In this document: positions 1 to 9,507 of the stretch, piece by piece
Numbering within the stretch: the stretch's first letter is position 1
Layout: every line of letters starts with the position of its first letter
From: Saccharospirillum salsuginis
GTDB lineage: Bacteria; Pseudomonadota; Gammaproteobacteria; Pseudomonadales; Natronospirillaceae
Direction: 5' to 3'
NCBI RefSeq assembly: GCF_014651855.1
Contig: NZ_BMXR01000019.1
Location: forward strand, 1 to 41,227
Length of the DNA stretch: 41,227 nt
Translations under genes and position numbers: made by a program
The notes under the pieces: generated by a model
What the model saw: the letters and a program-made list of their open reading frames with translations, nothing else
What the model was told of the DNA's origin: nothing
The model's database searches: none

Positions 1-30
1 AAATACCAATTGCGGGTGCCGGAGGGCATT

Positions 31-189
31 CTAACCAGCATGAACGAGCCTAAAACCAATGTGATGCCGGCAAAAAAATACTCTCACAGCCTCACTGCCC
101 ACCAATGCTATAACCACCGAGTCTTGCCATTCTCGTCGATAGTAAATCGTGACGGGTTCGTCTACCCAGGTGGGCCGTGCCCACCCTAC
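31..189 (-). other. Open frame without start codon at the left edge, possible coding remnant
   Basis: A 52-codon frame runs from the right arm of a GTAGGGTGGGC repeat to a TAG at 31-33. It reads as plausible protein (for example DEPVTIYYRREWQDSVV) but has no ATG, GTG or TTG start in frame and is closed upstream by a TAG. No family was recognised. It may be a decayed gene end or a frame carried by an extended form of the neighbouring repeat. Nothing else gene-like was seen in positions 1-263. Confidence 0.2.
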
Positions 190-190
190 G
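168..190. repeat. GTAGGGTGGGC short palindromic repeat, copy 1
   Basis: On the minus strand this reads GTAGGGTGGGCACGGCCCAC followed by C. Its inner part, GTGGGC-n-GCCCAC, is self-complementary, so it can fold as a small hairpin. The same unit recurs twice between glpK and the activator gene (2928-2948 and 2983-3003). It resembles the short intergenic palindromes common in gammaproteobacteria. Confidence 0.75.
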
Positions 191-263
191 GAATCATTGG
201 CTCCAAACTACCCGTAGGGCCGAAGAAGTCCGACATCTCGGGCCCCCAAGCAACATCGGCCGT

Positions 264-977
264 TCAAAACACTGCCCCGGCCAACGCCATCACCGCCGAT
301 ATCGAACACAACACCAACAATAACGGCCGAAACCGCGTATCCACCCAATCATGCGCGAGCCGCCCGGCGAAGAAGCCGAGCAGGGCGGCGGGCAGGAAGG
401 ACAGGCTCTGCAGCCACAACTCGGGCGTGAGCAACCCCACCAGTTGGTAACTGATCAGCGACAAAATACAACTGTAGGTGAAGTAAACCGACAGGTTGGC
501 CCGGGTAGCACTGGCGAGACCGTGCTGCATGACGAGCGCCATGGGCGGCCCGCCGATGGAGGTGGTGGTGCCCATGAGGCCGGAGAAGAAGCCGGCGATG
601 CCGAGCCGGGTGGGGGTGGCGTCGAAGGCGCGGCCGAAGGCGGTGACGAGGACGGCGATGAAGACGCAGCCGGCGACGAGGATTTGCAGGGCGGCGACGG
701 GCAACAGGGTGAGGATCCAGGCGCCGAGGATAGTGCCGGGCAGTCGGGTGATCATGGGGGCGGCCATGGCGCGCCAGTCGATGTCGCTTTTGTGGTGCCA
801 GCTGTTCATGAGGCTGAGCGACAGGGCGGTGACGGTTAGGGCGACCGGGACCCATTCGGGGCGGATTATGACGATGATGGGGGCGGCGAGGACGGCCATG
901 CCGAAGCCGAGGGCGGTTTGGATGAAGCAGCCGGCGGCCAGGGCGAGGGCGGTTGCCCACCATGTTATATCGAGCAC
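264..977 (-). CDS. TauE/SafE family membrane permease
   Basis: Predicted inner-membrane transporter of the TauE/SafE (DUF81) family, whose characterised members export or import sulfonates, sulfite or related organic anions; the substrate here is unknown. The 237-aa product is almost entirely hydrophobic, consistent with about eight membrane segments. It carries the family-like GFGMAVLAAP stretch near the N-terminus and a GGPPMALVMQHG loop halfway, as expected for the two repeated halves. I chose the GTG at 977 because AGGAAAAGAA lies directly upstream and the protein then starts at the first membrane segment. A longer frame back to 1112 would add 45 residues of repeat-derived low-quality sequence. 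It stands alone, transcribed away from glpK, with a hairpin repeat just upstream of its start. Family assignment is firm; substrate is not assignable. Confidence 0.85.
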   Translation of the reverse strand: MLDITWWATALALAAGCFIQTALGFGMAVLAAPIIVIIRPEWVPVALTVTALSLSLMNSWHHKSDIDWRAMAAPMITRLPGTILGAWILTLLPVAALQILVAGCVFIAVLVTAFGRAFDATPTRLGIAGFFSGLMGTTTSIGGPPMALVMQHGLASATRANLSVYFTYSCILSLISYQLVGLLTPELWLQSLSFLPAALLGFFAGRLAHDWVDTRFRPLLLVLCSISAVMALAGAVF

Positions 978-1041
978 TTCTTTTCCTACTGTGGTTTGTT
1001 GGGTGGCTGGGTTCGGTTGGTTGCCTGTGGTCCGCACCGGT

Positions 1042-1209
1042 TGCCCGGGATGCTCAGTCGGGGTCGCCGTGTATACGTCCATGTAGGCTTGACCGCAGGA
1101 TATGAATCCCATCCATGGGATTCACCCTTCGGGCTCGCTGCGCTCATGCTAAAACGCTCCCGGCGTTTTAGTCCATGCTGCGCACATCCCCGCCTGAGCA
1201 CCCCGGGCA
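1042..1209. repeat. Long hairpin repeat, CATGGACG-core family, copy 1
   Basis: Outer arms 1042-1063 and 1188-1209 are inverted copies matching at 20 of 22 positions. Inside lies the shared core (here GGTCGCCGTGTATACGTCC, with CATGTAGGCTT after it) plus two further inverted repeats, GAATCCCAT/ATGGGATTC and AAAACGC/GCGTTTT. Three other copies occur at 19117, 37940 and 39030. It is non-coding and mobile in appearance, but no transposase is nearby. Confidence 0.7.
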
Positions 1210-1343
1210 CCCGTCGCTTATCTTTCCACTACGTTGAACGAAGCTTCCGGACGACCCATTTTGCTGTATTCGGAAAGCCGCAAGGATACGCCTGCATCCC
1301 TTCCCTGACCATGTCCCCGAAACAGGGTTCGATGAAAAAGCGC

Positions 1344-1372
1344 TTCAAAGTTCGTTTTTGTGCGTATAGAAT
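1344..1372 (+). promoter_or_regulatory. Putative sigma-70 promoter of glpK
   Basis: TTCAAA (1344-1349) and TAGAAT (1367-1372) are separated by 17 bases, a 4/6 and 5/6 match to the -35 and -10 consensus. The start point would be near 1379, leaving a leader of about 70 nt before the glpK ATG. This is pattern matching only. Confidence 0.45.
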
Positions 1373-1403
1373 CTAAAATCGAAAATAATAGAAAATAATG
1401 TGT

Positions 1404-1427
1404 TCGTATCGAGCCCTTTCGATGCGA
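1404..1427. promoter_or_regulatory. Dyad in the glpK leader, possible operator
   Basis: TCGTATCGA and TCGATGCGA form an imperfect inverted repeat (8 of 9) with a 6-base spacer, just downstream of the proposed glpK promoter. TTCG-type half sites are typical of DeoR/GlpR repressors, so a GlpR-like operator is possible, but no glpR gene is in the window. Confidence 0.3.
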
Positions 1428-1449
1428 TCTGTGACATATCGGGGTTTCC

Positions 1450-2931
1450 ATGACTGATTACCTACTAGCCATTGACCAGGGGACGACCAGTACCCGCACC
1501 ATTTTGTTCAATCGCGGCGGCCTGACGGAGGCCAGTGCTCAGGAGGAGTTCGAGCAGCATTTCCCGGCCGACGGCTGGGTTGAGCACAATCCGGAGGATC
1601 TGTGGCGGACGACGTTGTCGACGTTGCAGTCTGTGTTGGAGTCGGCCGGTGATAAGCGTTCGATGATCCGGGCGTTGGGCATGACCAATCAGCGTGAGAC
1701 GACGCTGGTCTGGGACCGCCAGACCGGGGAGCCGGTGTATAACGCGATTGTCTGGCAGGACCGTCGGACGGCGCGGTTCTGCGATGATTTGCGTCGTCGC
1801 AAGGTGGAAGGCTGGGTACACGAGAAGACGGGGTTGTTGCTGGATCCGTATTTCTCGGCGTCGAAGATCAGGTGGATTCTGGACAATGTGGACGGTGTCC
1901 GTGAGCGGGCGCAGGCCGGTCGGTTGATGTTCGGGACGGTGGATACTTATCTGATCTGGAAACTGACCGGGGGCAAGCGGCATGTGACCGATGCCAGCAA
2001 TGCGTCGCGGACGCTGTTGTTCAACATTCATACCCAGCAGTGGGATTCGGCGTTGCTGGATCTGTTCGATATTCCGATGTCGATGATGCCGACGGTGTTG
2101 GACAGTGCGTCGGATTTCGGTACGACCGATGCCGATGTGGTCGGGGCCGAGTTGCCCATCGCCGGGGTCGCCGGGGATCAGCAGGCGGCGCTGTTCGGTC
2201 AGTGTTGTTTCGACATCGGTATGACCAAGAGCACCTACGGCACCGGGTGTTTTATGGTGATGAACACCGGTGTGTTGCCGGTGAATTCGCGTCATCGGTT
2301 GCTGACCACGGTCGGGTACCGGCTGAACGGGCAGGTGACCTATGCGTTGGAAGGGTCGATTTTCATGGCCGGGGCGACGTTGCAGTGGCTTCGCGATCAA
2401 ATCGGGTTTGTCGCCAAGGCGGCCGACAGTGAGGCGATGGCTGAGCGGGTCGGGGCGGACCAGCATGTGTATCTGGTGCCGGCCTTTACCGGTTTGGGAG
2501 CGCCGCATTGGGATCCGAACGCGCGTGCCGCCATTGTCGGTATGACGCGGGATACAGGCATCGATCATATTGTGACCGCCGGTTTGCAGTCGGTCGGCTA
2601 TCAGACGGCGGATCTGTTGGGCGCCATGCTCGATGACGGTTCGGCGAGCGAGGTGGAGTTGCGTATCGACGGGGGCATGGCGGCTAATGACTGGGCCATG
2701 CAGTTCCTGTCGGATGTCACCGATACCCGGGTAACCCGCCCGGTGATTACCGAAACCACGGCACTGGGCGCGGCCATGCTGGCCGGGTTGCAGGTGGGGG
2801 TGTATCAGTCCACCGACGAGTTAAGTGCCTTGTGGCAGAGCGAGAAACGTTTTGAACCGGCGATGGACAGCGAAGTGCGTGAGCGCTTGCTCACCGGCTG
2901 GCGCCGGGCGGTGAAGGCAACTCTTCCGTAG
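1450..2931 (+). CDS. glpK: Glycerol kinase
   Basis: Phosphorylates glycerol to sn-glycerol 3-phosphate with ATP in the cytoplasm, trapping imported glycerol. The 493-aa protein has the normal glycerol kinase length and FGGY-family landmarks in order: phosphate-binding DQGTTSTR at residues 9-16, GMTNQRET and VWQDRRT in the N-terminal domain, AGDQQAALFGQ and GTGCFMVMNTG at the domain junction, FMAGATLQWLRD, then GLGAPHWDPNARAAI and DGGMAANDWAMQFLSD in the C-terminal domain. The ATG follows a weak GGGG ribosome site. Its TAG stop sits inside a GTAGGGTGGGC repeat. It has its own putative sigma-70 promoter and is separated from the glycerol importer operon by the convergent activator gene, so kinase and importer are probably controlled separately. 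Assignment is very secure. Confidence 0.97.
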   Translation: MTDYLLAIDQGTTSTRTILFNRGGLTEASAQEEFEQHFPADGWVEHNPEDLWRTTLSTLQSVLESAGDKRSMIRALGMTNQRETTLVWDRQTGEPVYNAIVWQDRRTARFCDDLRRRKVEGWVHEKTGLLLDPYFSASKIRWILDNVDGVRERAQAGRLMFGTVDTYLIWKLTGGKRHVTDASNASRTLLFNIHTQQWDSALLDLFDIPMSMMPTVLDSASDFGTTDADVVGAELPIAGVAGDQQAALFGQCCFDIGMTKSTYGTGCFMVMNTGVLPVNSRHRLLTTVGYRLNGQVTYALEGSIFMAGATLQWLRDQIGFVAKAADSEAMAERVGADQHVYLVPAFTGLGAPHWDPNARAAIVGMTRDTGIDHIVTAGLQSVGYQTADLLGAMLDDGSASEVELRIDGGMAANDWAMQFLSDVTDTRVTRPVITETTALGAAMLAGLQVGVYQSTDELSALWQSEKRFEPAMDSEVRERLLTGWRRAVKATLP

Positions 2932-3003
2932 GGTGGGCACGGCCCACCATTGAATGGTGCATGTATAAAGCAGGGGTAAACAGGTGGGCGGTGCCCACCC
3001 TAC
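2928..3003. repeat. Paired inverted GTAGGGTGGGC repeats, copies 2 and 3
   Basis: Arms 2928-2948 and 2983-3003 are inverted copies differing only at the central base; the 34-base gap holds a small CCATT/AATGG dyad. The TAG of glpK (2929-2931) and the TAG of the convergent activator (3000-3002) occupy the same position in each arm. The whole can fold as a large hairpin between the two convergent genes and may act as a bidirectional transcript end, although it has no T-tract. Confidence 0.8.
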
Positions 3004-5030
3004 TCGGCCGCTCTGGCGTATTTGTACACAGTATTCCGACTCACGCCCGCCGCTTTCGCCGTCTGCGAGACATTGCCGTTGTATTCCCTCAGCAACCGGG
3101 GGATCAGGCGTTCGAGTGGTTCGTCCGCACCCTTGGCCACGCTCTCCGTGGGCACTTTGTCCAGCTCATCGAAGAAATCATCCGGCAGGTGCCAATCTTC
3201 CAGTGGTTCGCCATCGGCCATGGCCATGCCGACTTTCAATACATGGACCAGTTGCCGCATGTTGCCCGGCCAGGGATGACGGTCGAGCAGTTGGTGCAGG
3301 GAATCGGTCAGGCTCGGGCCGGGCTCTTCCTGGCGGAGCCGTTCGTGCACGTATTTGATCAGGGCTTTCTTGTCGGCCCGGTCGCGCAGCGACGGCAGTT
3401 CGATATTCAGGCCGGAGATTCGATAGTAGAGGTCCTGGCGAAAGCGACCTTCGGCCACTTCTTCCTTTAAGATCCGGTTGGTGGCTGAAATCAGTTTAAT
3501 GTCGACCGGAAAGGCTTCGGAGGAGCCCAGCGGTGTGACCACCCGTTCCTGCAGCACGCGCAAGAGTCGGGATTGCACCGTCAGCGGCATCTCGCCGATT
3601 TCATCGAGGAAGAGAGTGCCGCGGTGGGCGCGTCGGATCAGGCCGATGGAGCCCTTGGTGTGGGCGCCGGTAAAGGCGCCTTTTTCGTAACCGAACAGTT
3701 CGGACTCCACCAGTTCGGCCGGGATGGCGGCGCAATTGACGGCCACCAGCATTTCGCGGGCGCGGCTGCTGTGATAGTGCAGGCTTCGCACCAGTATCTC
3801 TTTACCGGCACCGGTTTCGCCGTGGATCAGGATGGGAATGTCCTTCTCCATGATCTTGTGGGCCTGGCGAACGACGCGGCGTACCCGGTCGTCGCCGTGC
3901 TCCAGTTCATCCAGGGGGATGACGTTTTCCGGTATCGGCGGAGTGTCCGGCGCCGGCTTTCTGGCCGCGGCCGGCTGCTCGGGTTCCGCGGTGGCGGGCC
4001 CGGTATCCGCCTCGGTGTAGGCGCTGAGGTCGTAGGGCAGGGCGTCCGAGTCGGCCTGGGCCGGGGGCGGCACATAGTCCGGTCGATTGCGGAAGTCCGG
4101 CGCTTTCATCACCGGTGCCAGCGGCGGGATCACCTTGACGTACATCTGATACCGACCCATGGCCTTGAGCTTCATCGGCAAGGTGGGCGGGTGGTGCTTG
4201 ATTTCCCGCATTTCGCAGTCGAAGACCTGATTGACGTTCAGCAGGGCGAGGTCCTGGGCCAATACCACCTCGGCGCGCCGATTGGCGGAAACGATAGTGC
4301 CGTTGTCGTCCAACACCAGGATGCCGGACCAGTGGCTGTCCAGGCTGACCACGTTGGTGTTGAAGGTCAGTATAAAGTGGTCTTTCTGGAAAGCCGCGTA
4401 GATCAGTCGATTCTCGACGCTCAATGACATCAGTTTGACCATGCCCAGGGTGTGGTCCTGGGGCAGGTAGGCGTCCGAGGAGATGTCCAGGACGCCGACC
4501 AGGTCGTTGTGGGTGTCGTAGATGGGCGAGGCGGAGCCGATCATGAACCGGTTGGCACGCAGGTAATGTTCGTCCCGGCCCACTTGTATCGCATGGCCGG
4601 TGGCCAGCGCGGTACCGATGGCGTTGGTGCCGACACCCATTTCGCTCCATTGATTGCCGCCGATCAAGCCGTGGTTCGAGCCGTGACCGAAGCGGGACTG
4701 GCCCCAGGTGTTCAGGACATGACCCTGCCGGTCGGCCAGTACGATCATGCACGCCGAATTGCTCAGGATATTTTCGTAATAGGGCAGAACTTCATTCTCG
4801 GTCGTCTCCAGCAGGCTGTGATGCTGGTCGATCCGATCGCTGAGTTCGCCTTTCGGCAGGGTGGCGAAATCCGGCTGGCTGCCATGCTCCAGCCCGAATT
4901 GCTCACACCGGTACCAGGATTCCTGAATGACTTCTTTATGCTTCTTCTGTTCCGTATCGAGGCTCTCTTCAAACTGAAAAGGTTCGCTGGGGCGCGGTTC
5001 GTGTTCTTTTTCTTGTTCGCTTTTTTTCAT
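3000..5030 (-). CDS. AcoR/DhaR-type sigma-54-dependent transcriptional activator
   Basis: Enhancer-binding protein that uses ATP hydrolysis to open sigma-54 promoters. The 676-aa product has an N-terminal GAF-like sensor (about residues 65-215, with GVGTNAIGTAL), a PAS-like segment (about 205-270, ILVLDDNGTIVSANRRAE), a Pro-rich linker, an AAA+ domain with Walker A GETGAGKE near 400 and the sigma-54-contacting GAFTGA near 450, and a C-terminal Fis-type helix-turn-helix (VSQTAKAAGVSRNTVYKYA). This order matches the AcoR family, which controls acetoin or glycerol/dihydroxyacetone catabolism. I chose the ATG at 5030, preceded by CGGAG, rather than the 15-codon longer frame. It is divergent from glpS, whose upstream DNA has a sigma-54 promoter and repeated hexamers, so that operon is its likely target. 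The effector is unknown; glycerol or a derivative is the natural guess. Confidence 0.92.
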   Translation of the reverse strand: MKKSEQEKEHEPRPSEPFQFEESLDTEQKKHKEVIQESWYRCEQFGLEHGSQPDFATLPKGELSDRIDQHHSLLETTENEVLPYYENILSNSACMIVLADRQGHVLNTWGQSRFGHGSNHGLIGGNQWSEMGVGTNAIGTALATGHAIQVGRDEHYLRANRFMIGSASPIYDTHNDLVGVLDISSDAYLPQDHTLGMVKLMSLSVENRLIYAAFQKDHFILTFNTNVVSLDSHWSGILVLDDNGTIVSANRRAEVVLAQDLALLNVNQVFDCEMREIKHHPPTLPMKLKAMGRYQMYVKVIPPLAPVMKAPDFRNRPDYVPPPAQADSDALPYDLSAYTEADTGPATAEPEQPAAARKPAPDTPPIPENVIPLDELEHGDDRVRRVVRQAHKIMEKDIPILIHGETGAGKEILVRSLHYHSSRAREMLVAVNCAAIPAELVESELFGYEKGAFTGAHTKGSIGLIRRAHRGTLFLDEIGEMPLTVQSRLLRVLQERVVTPLGSSEAFPVDIKLISATNRILKEEVAEGRFRQDLYYRISGLNIELPSLRDRADKKALIKYVHERLRQEEPGPSLTDSLHQLLDRHPWPGNMRQLVHVLKVGMAMADGEPLEDWHLPDDFFDELDKVPTESVAKGADEPLERLIPRLLREYNGNVSQTAKAAGVSRNTVYKYARAAE

Positions 5031-5210
5031 ACTACAGCTCCGAGATCGCCATGCGGCGAAGGAGCGACAAGCCACCTGCTATTGTGCGCTCAGGGGTGGG
5101 CAAGTCAACCTCGACGCGCTATCTGAACACCAATGCTCCGGGCTTTATCAAGCTGGAAGAAGGATAAGGAACCGCGCCGGAATAATTCATTCAGCATTCA
5201 TTCTCTTGAG

Positions 5211-5271
5211 TGTTCACGGTCGATTGTTCAAACATCCGTGCCCCGGTGAACACTTTGAACAGTCGTGAACA
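5211..5271. promoter_or_regulatory. Cluster of five TGTTCA/TGAACA hexamers, candidate enhancer (UAS)
   Basis: TGTTCA occurs at 5211-5216 and 5225-5230; its complement TGAACA occurs at 5247-5252, 5256-5261 and 5266-5271. The outer GTGTTCAC and GGTGAACAC blocks are inverted copies. The cluster is centred about 158 bases upstream of the predicted sigma-54 start point, the usual distance for an enhancer. The rest of the divergent region (5031-5210) shows no other clear element, although the activator's own promoter must lie there. Confidence 0.6.
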
Positions 5272-5372
5272 GTCCCGGTATCACCCCTTTTTCCGGTCGA
5301 TCATCGCTCTCCTCGTACCGAGCCCGCGTGGTATCGGGGGTTGATGATATTTTTTCGATTATTTTCGTTTTG

Positions 5373-5388
5373 TGGCACGCCTCTTGTA
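5373..5388 (+). promoter_or_regulatory. Sigma-54 (-24/-12) promoter of the glycerol ABC operon
   Basis: TGGCACGCCTCTTGTA matches the consensus TGGCACG-N4-TTGCA with correct spacing and a single mismatch (T for C in the -12 element). Transcription would begin near 5399, giving a leader of about 130 nt before glpS. The divergent neighbour encodes an activator with the GAFTGA loop, which strongly supports the call. Confidence 0.82.
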
Positions 5389-5528
5389 ATACAGATTACA
5401 TAACCGTTGCCCCGGTGCTGTTGAACAGCGACAAGCCAAAACCGGTGGCCAGAATAAAAATCGTCAATCGAAAGTACGTACGTCGCCGCGTAAAGGTGGC
5501 AACAACAACGACAAGAAAGGTAAACACA

Positions 5529-6617
5529 ATGTCTCTGACGCTGCAGAATGTATCGCGCGTTGTTGATGGCGAGACCTGGATTTCAGACGTCGACCTGACA
5601 CTGGAGCCCGGCTCGTTCAACGTTCTGCTCGGTCGCACCCTGGCCGGCAAGACGACGCTGATGCGACTGATGGCCGGCCTCGACCGACCAACCTCGGGGC
5701 GGATCCTGATGAACGGCGTGGATGTCACCGGCGTGCCGGTGCGCGAGCGGAACATCTCGATGGTGTATCAGCAGTTCATCAACTACCCCAACCTGACCGT
5801 TTACGAAAACATCGCTTCACCGCTGCGTCTGGCCAAGCTGGATCCGCACACCATCGACCGTCGCGTGCGGGAGACGGCGGAAATGCTGCACATCGATCCC
5901 TATCTGGATCGCCTGCCGCTGCAGTTGTCCGGCGGGCAGCAGCAGCGCACGGCCATGGCCCGGGCGCTGGTGAAGGACTCGCAGATTATCCTGTTCGACG
6001 AACCGCTGGTGAACCTCGACTACAAACTGCGCGAGGAATTGCGCCAGGAATTACGGGCGCTGTTCAAGGCACGCAACTGCATCGCTGTCTATGCGACGAC
6101 AGAACCGAACGAAGCCCTGGCGCTGGGCGGCAATACCGCCGTGCTGCACGAAGGGCAACTGCTGCAAATGGGGCCGACCGCCGAGGTCTACCACAAGCCC
6201 CAGGACATCATCACCGCCGAAATGTTTTCCGAGCCGCCAATCAATGTGGTGCCTGGGCGGGTCACCGAAAACGAGGTGACCTTCGATGAGACGGTGCATT
6301 TCCAGCTGAACACCGACCTGCGCGTATTGGAGCCCGGCAGTTACCAGTTCGGCGTCCGCGCATCGCACATCGGCCTGGTACCCCATGCCGACGACGACCT
6401 GGAACTGCCGGTTCGGGTCGATCTGGCCGAGATCAGCGGCTCCGAGACTTTCCTGCATGTCCACAACCCGCATTTCGATCTCGTGCTGCACCTGTCCGGT
6501 GTGCACGAGTACCAGGTTGATCAGGAGATCAAGGTCTACTTCCCCACCCACAAGCTGTATGCCTTCGACCCGAGCGGTCGAATGGTGCATGCGCCGGTAC
6601 GTTTGGGAGAGATGTAA
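5529..6617 (+). CDS. glpS: Glycerol ABC transporter ATPase GlpS
   Basis: One of two different nucleotide-binding subunits of the binding-protein-dependent glycerol importer described in Rhizobium as glpSTPQUV. The 362-aa protein has an ATPase domain followed by a C-terminal beta-rich regulatory domain like other sugar importers. Walker A is unusual (GRTLAGKT, residues 35-42), the signature LSGGQ (133-137) is canonical, and Walker B is ILFDE (154-158). The H-loop histidine position holds Thr191 (YATTEPNEA instead of the usual VTHD). The start is the ATG at 5529, which has AAAGG upstream and begins at the first family-conserved residues; the frame stays open upstream to 5265 through the promoter region. 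First gene of the operon, 2 nt before glpT, expressed from the sigma-54 promoter. Confidence 0.9.
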   Translation: MSLTLQNVSRVVDGETWISDVDLTLEPGSFNVLLGRTLAGKTTLMRLMAGLDRPTSGRILMNGVDVTGVPVRERNISMVYQQFINYPNLTVYENIASPLRLAKLDPHTIDRRVRETAEMLHIDPYLDRLPLQLSGGQQQRTAMARALVKDSQIILFDEPLVNLDYKLREELRQELRALFKARNCIAVYATTEPNEALALGGNTAVLHEGQLLQMGPTAEVYHKPQDIITAEMFSEPPINVVPGRVTENEVTFDETVHFQLNTDLRVLEPGSYQFGVRASHIGLVPHADDDLELPVRVDLAEISGSETFLHVHNPHFDLVLHLSGVHEYQVDQEIKVYFPTHKLYAFDPSGRMVHAPVRLGEM

Positions 6618-6619
6618 GC

Positions 6620-7713
<1,094 letters not shown>

Positions 7714-7717
<4 letters not shown>

Positions 7718-8580
7718 ACAAGGTGGAGAACAACAAGGCCTGGTTCCTGGTTCTGCCGGTATTCGCCATCGTGGCGTTCTCGGCCATCATCCCCTTGATG
7801 ACGGTCGTCAACTACTCGGTTCAGGATATCTTCGACCCGCAAACGCGCTACTTCGTCGGCACCGAGTGGTTCAAGATGGTGATGACCGACAGCGACCTGC
7901 ATGGCGCCTTGCTGCGGCAGTTCATTTTCTCGTTCACCATTCTGGCGATTGAAATCCCTTTGGGGATCGCCGTGGCTCTGATGATGCCGACCAAAGGCCG
8001 GGGCGCTTCCCTGGCGTTGATTCTGGTCGCCATTCCGTTGCTGATTCCCTGGAACGTGGTCGGCACCATCTGGCAGATCTTCGGTCGTGGTGACATCGGA
8101 TTGTTCGGCGCGGCGATGAACGGTCTGGGTATTGATTACAACTATGCCTCCAACCCGATGCACGCCTGGCTGACGGTGGTGCTGATGGATGTCTGGCACT
8201 GGACTCCACTGGTCGCCCTGTTGTGCTACAGCGGTCTGCGCGCCATTCCGGAAGTTTACTACCAGGCGGCCCGCATCGACCGAGCCTCGCGCTGGGCGGT
8301 GTTCCGCTATATCCAGCTGCCCAAGCTGACCAATGTATTGATCATCGGTGTGCTGTTGCGGTTCATGGACTCCTTCATGATCTACGCCGAGCCATTCGTA
8401 TTGACCGGGGGTGGTCCGGGGACATCCACGACCTTCCTGAGTCAGTCCCTGGTGACGCAGGCCATCGGTCAGTTCGATCTGGGTCCGGCCGCCGCATTCT
8501 CCCTGGTCTACTTCCTGATCATTCTGGCGGTGTGCTGGGTCTTCTACACCACCATCATGAACATGCAAAAAGATAAGTGA
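7714..8580 (+). CDS. glpP: Glycerol ABC transporter permease GlpP
   Basis: Inner-membrane permease subunit of the MalF/UgpA type that pairs with GlpQ to form the glycerol channel. The 288-aa product has about six membrane segments and an EAA loop that docks the ATPases (AIPEVYYQAARIDRASRW, followed by FRYIQLPKL). I start it at the ATG overlapping the glpT stop; upstream codons in the same frame belong to glpT. It is followed 10 nt later by glpQ. The family assignment is secure, and the glycerol specificity follows from the whole operon order. Confidence 0.9.
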
Positions 8581-8590
8581 GGCGGTTTCG

Positions 8591-9493
8591 ATGTCAGAAC
8601 AAAGCCTGAATCCAACACGAGGTACGCGTATGACAGCCACTGCCGCACCACAGGCCCCGGTAAAAAGCCGGGCGGCCAACAAGGCCCGGTCCGCTCACAT
8701 CCGTGGACGTATCGGTCTGGTCTTTTACCTGGTCCTGCTGTTGTTGCCGATCTACTGGTTGGTCAACATGTCGTTCAAGACCAATACTGAGATCCTCAGC
8801 GGTCTGTCTTTCTTTCCCCAGAACTTTACGCTGGAGAACTACGCCAAGATTTTCACCGATCCGACCTGGTACATGGGTTACGTCAATTCGGTGATCTATG
8901 TGTCCATGAACATGGTCATCAGTCTGCTGGTGGCGCTGCCCGCGGCTTATGCGTTCAGTCGCTACAAGTTCGTCGGCGACAAGCACATGTTCTTCTGGTT
9001 GTTGTCCAACCGGATGGCGCCGCCGGCGGTGTTCCTGCTGCCGTTCTTCCAGCTGTATTCGTCGATCGGTCTGTTCGACACCCACATCGCCGTGGCCCTG
9101 GCGCACTGCCTGTTCAATGTGCCGTTGGCGGTCTGGATCCTGGAAGGCTTTATGAGCGGCGTACCGCGCGAAATCGACGAGACGGCCTATATCGACGGCT
9201 ATACGTTCCCGCGCTTTTTCGTCCGGATCTTCATACCGTTGATTCGCTCCGGCATCGGTGTCACGGCCTTCTTCTGCTTCATGTTCTCTTGGGTGGAGCT
9301 GTTGCTGGCGCGGACACTGACGTCCGTCGACGCCAAACCGATTTCCGCCATCATGACGCGGACCGTCTCGGCTTCCGGCATGGATTGGGGGCTGCTCGCC
9401 GCCGCCGGTGTGCTGACCATTCTGCCGGGACTGCTGGTCGTTTACTTTGTCCGTAACCACGTTGCCAAGGGCTTCGCCCTGGGCCGGGTATAA
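8591..9493 (+). CDS. glpQ: Glycerol ABC transporter permease GlpQ
   Basis: Second permease subunit, of the MalG/UgpE type, forming a heterodimer with GlpP in the inner membrane. The 300-aa product has a basic N-terminal tail, a first membrane segment near VFYLVLLLLPIYWLVN, and an EAA loop GVPREIDETAYIDGYT before a final membrane span. The start is uncertain. The ATG at 8591 has GAGG about nine bases upstream, while an internal ATG at 8630 has GAGG at better spacing and would remove 13 residues. It is not the phosphodiesterase GlpQ of E. coli. Its stop is followed after 14 nt by the DUF2160 gene. Confidence 0.88.
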   Translation: MSEQSLNPTRGTRMTATAAPQAPVKSRAANKARSAHIRGRIGLVFYLVLLLLPIYWLVNMSFKTNTEILSGLSFFPQNFTLENYAKIFTDPTWYMGYVNSVIYVSMNMVISLLVALPAAYAFSRYKFVGDKHMFFWLLSNRMAPPAVFLLPFFQLYSSIGLFDTHIAVALAHCLFNVPLAVWILEGFMSGVPREIDETAYIDGYTFPRFFVRIFIPLIRSGIGVTAFFCFMFSWVELLLARTLTSVDAKPISAIMTRTVSASGMDWGLLAAAGVLTILPGLLVVYFVRNHVAKGFALGRV

Positions 9494-9507
9494 GAGGAGA
9501 ACGCACC

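Noticed and set aside
10..450. 146-codon plus-strand frame at the left edge
   Set aside because: It overlaps the TauE/SafE gene end and runs through the palindromic repeat, with no recognisable domain.
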